DNA of 64,000 nucleotides, from the NCBI RefSeq assembly GCF_014203695.1, contig NZ_JACHJO010000002.1, positions 449,463-513,462 on the forward strand. Reading direction: 5' to 3'. Origin of the DNA: Nocardiopsis algeriensis. Its GTDB lineage: Bacteria > Actinomycetota > Actinomycetes > Streptosporangiales > Streptosporangiaceae. Positions 62,884 through 64,000 of the stretch are shown piece by piece. The notes below the pieces were generated by a model that had not been told where the DNA came from, searched no databases, and was given only the letters and a program-made list of their open reading frames with translations. The position numbers were made by a program, and so were the translations under genes. Position 1 is the first letter of the stretch. Each line of letters begins with the position of its first letter.

Positions 62884-63732
62884 TCAGGAGGCGTCGGCGT
62901 AGGCGTGGGCGTAGGCCAGGACGTCGGCGATGTACTGGCCGGAGTGGTTGTACTCGAAGACCGCGGCCTCCCAGTCCTCGGCCACCGTCAGGTCGCGTCC
63001 CTCGGCGCACAGGTAGCGCCCGGCGGTCAGCGCGGCGTCGTCGATGTCGTGGGGGTCGGGGTCGGTGCCGTCGGGGGAGGCGCCCCAGCGCTCCCACGTG
63101 GTGGGGATGAACTGCATGGGGCCGACCGCCCGGTCCCACTCGGTGTCCCCGTCCAGCTCGCCGCCGTCGGTGTCGCGGATGGCGCGGGTGTTGTTGGTGC
63201 CGTTCAGCGGAATGCCGATGATGTCCACCGTCGTGGTCCCGTCCGGGCCGATCTCGCCGCCCGCGTACGTGCCGTGCAGGGATTCCACGTAACCGATCCC
63301 GGCCAGCGTCGGCCACGACAGGTTGCACTCGGGCTGCTCCTGGGCCAGCACCAGCTGGGCGGTGGCGTACCCCTCCAGCGCGCGGCGGGGAACGGTGGTG
63401 GCCTCGGACACCTCGTCGAGCCACACGTCGCCGGGGCGCGGTGCGGCGGACGCACCGGGGGTCTGCTGCTCGTCGGCCTCGGGGTCGGCGGAGGCGGCGC
63501 CGTCCGGGGCCACCTCGGCCGGCGCGGGAGGTCCGGTGAGCTGGTCGTGCGGAGGGGTCGGAATCGCGGAGAGGGTCTCCGCCGCCGTGGGCGGCTCCCA
63601 CCCGTCGACCGCTGCGGAGATCCTGCCGACCAGGTACACCACGCCCCCGGCCACCAGCAGGCACAGCGTCAGGGCCACGCTGACGGCGACCAGCGGTCCC
63701 TTGCTCCGCCGCGCACCGCTCTTGTCACCCAT
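62884..63732 (-). CDS. Membrane-anchored lytic transglycosylase (SLT/MltB-like)
   Basis: Cleaves peptidoglycan glycan strands, or a resuscitation-type hydrolase. The 282-aa protein has a single N-terminal membrane anchor (about 14-36, PLVAVSVALTLCLLVAGGVVYLV), an acidic Pro/Ala-rich linker, and a lysozyme-like domain (about 115-275). The catalytic Glu lies in IGYVESLHGTYAGG; GPMQFIPTTWERWGASP and AALTAGRYLCAEGRDL follow. A short frame extension to 63813 adds an unlikely N-terminus. ATG 63732 with AAGGAA upstream is preferred. It is last in the window. Confidence 0.88.
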   Translation of the reverse strand: MGDKSGARRSKGPLVAVSVALTLCLLVAGGVVYLVGRISAAVDGWEPPTAAETLSAIPTPPHDQLTGPPAPAEVAPDGAASADPEADEQQTPGASAAPRPGDVWLDEVSEATTVPRRALEGYATAQLVLAQEQPECNLSWPTLAGIGYVESLHGTYAGGEIGPDGTTTVDIIGIPLNGTNNTRAIRDTDGGELDGDTEWDRAVGPMQFIPTTWERWGASPDGTDPDPHDIDDAALTAGRYLCAEGRDLTVAEDWEAAVFEYNHSGQYIADVLAYAHAYADAS

Positions 63733-63839
63733 GGAGTTCCTTCTTCCCTCGGGACCGTGTCGGATCATGTGACTCCGAAACAGGGGACATAGTTGCACAA
63801 AGCCATCGCTCACACACCCCCGGGGAAGAGAGGGAGGGG

Positions 63840-63960
63840 TGGGGGGGCGGGGGGGGGGGGCCCCCCCCCCCCCGGGGGGGGGGGCGGGGGGGGGGCCGGC
63901 GGCCCCCCCCCCCCCCCGGGGGCGCCCGGGCGCGGGGGCCGCCGGGGGGGGGGCGGGGCC
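63840..63960. other. G/C homopolymer runs, probable assembly artefact
   Basis: Long alternating runs of G and C (up to 13-14 in a row), unlike any natural sequence elsewhere in the window. They most likely reflect sequencing or assembly error at a contig end, so nothing should be annotated here. Confidence 0.8.
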
Positions 63961-64000
63961 CGCGGGGGCCAGGAACAGCCCCGCCCGGGCCCCGGGCCGG

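Overview
The window is high-GC actinomycete chromosome, with GTG/TTG starts, GTGA-type stop/start overlaps and DUF3017 beside icd. A near-perfect Thermobifida-type CelR operator and tandem secreted subtilases suggest a Nocardiopsis/Streptomonospora/Thermobifida relative (inference). Nothing looks like phage or an intact mobile element. The last ~165 bases are G/C homopolymer runs that look like a contig-end artefact.

Layout. 0-8.5 kb: the 3' part of a LytR-CpsA-Psr gene, icd and a DUF3017 gene, an FHA-HTH regulator, a 620-bp block of nested-hairpin repeats, then a purN-purH-folD purine/one-carbon operon and a small membrane protein. 8.6-19.5 kb: an exopolysaccharide locus. On the + strand it has a Wzz/BY-kinase-like protein without a P-loop lysine, a ligase/polymerase-like membrane protein, an APH-fold kinase, a sulfotransferase, a flippase, an Alg14-like subunit and an Alg13-GT2 fusion. 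On the - strand are an exported GH26-like hydrolase and a second sulfotransferase. 19.6-23.4 kb: two paralogous secreted subtilases and a lipoprotein. 24.1-28.7 kb: an operon of polyprenyl-phosphate sugar-1-phosphate transferase, cysQ, cysD and cysN. It joins the first step of polysaccharide synthesis to sulfate activation and PAP removal; with the two sulfotransferases it points to a sulfated exopolysaccharide.

29-32.2 kb: a xylan module (CE4 deacetylase, LacI regulator, GH10 xylanase) with the same operator at both enzyme promoters. 32.2-36.6 kb: pth, rplY/ctc, prs, glmU and tRNA-Gln(TTG). 36.7-43.3 kb: desaturase plus TetR with a palindromic operator, a TamR-like MarR regulator whose operator also occurs upstream of icd, an SGNH lipoprotein, an ABC-F ATPase and ispE. 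43.5-48.4 kb: a membrane Ser/Thr kinase, guaA, a small inverted-repeat element and galE. 48.8-53.2 kb: a two-component system and an ABC exporter, each preceded by the same 18-bp palindrome. 53.3-63.7 kb: a secreted nuclease, the Pnkp-Hen1 RNA repair pair, two uncharacterised genes, glpD and a lytic transglycosylase.

The most interesting material is the sulfation-linked polysaccharide operon, the four operator pairs or operator-gene pairings that tie regulators to targets inside one window, and the hairpin repeat block between FHA and folD.
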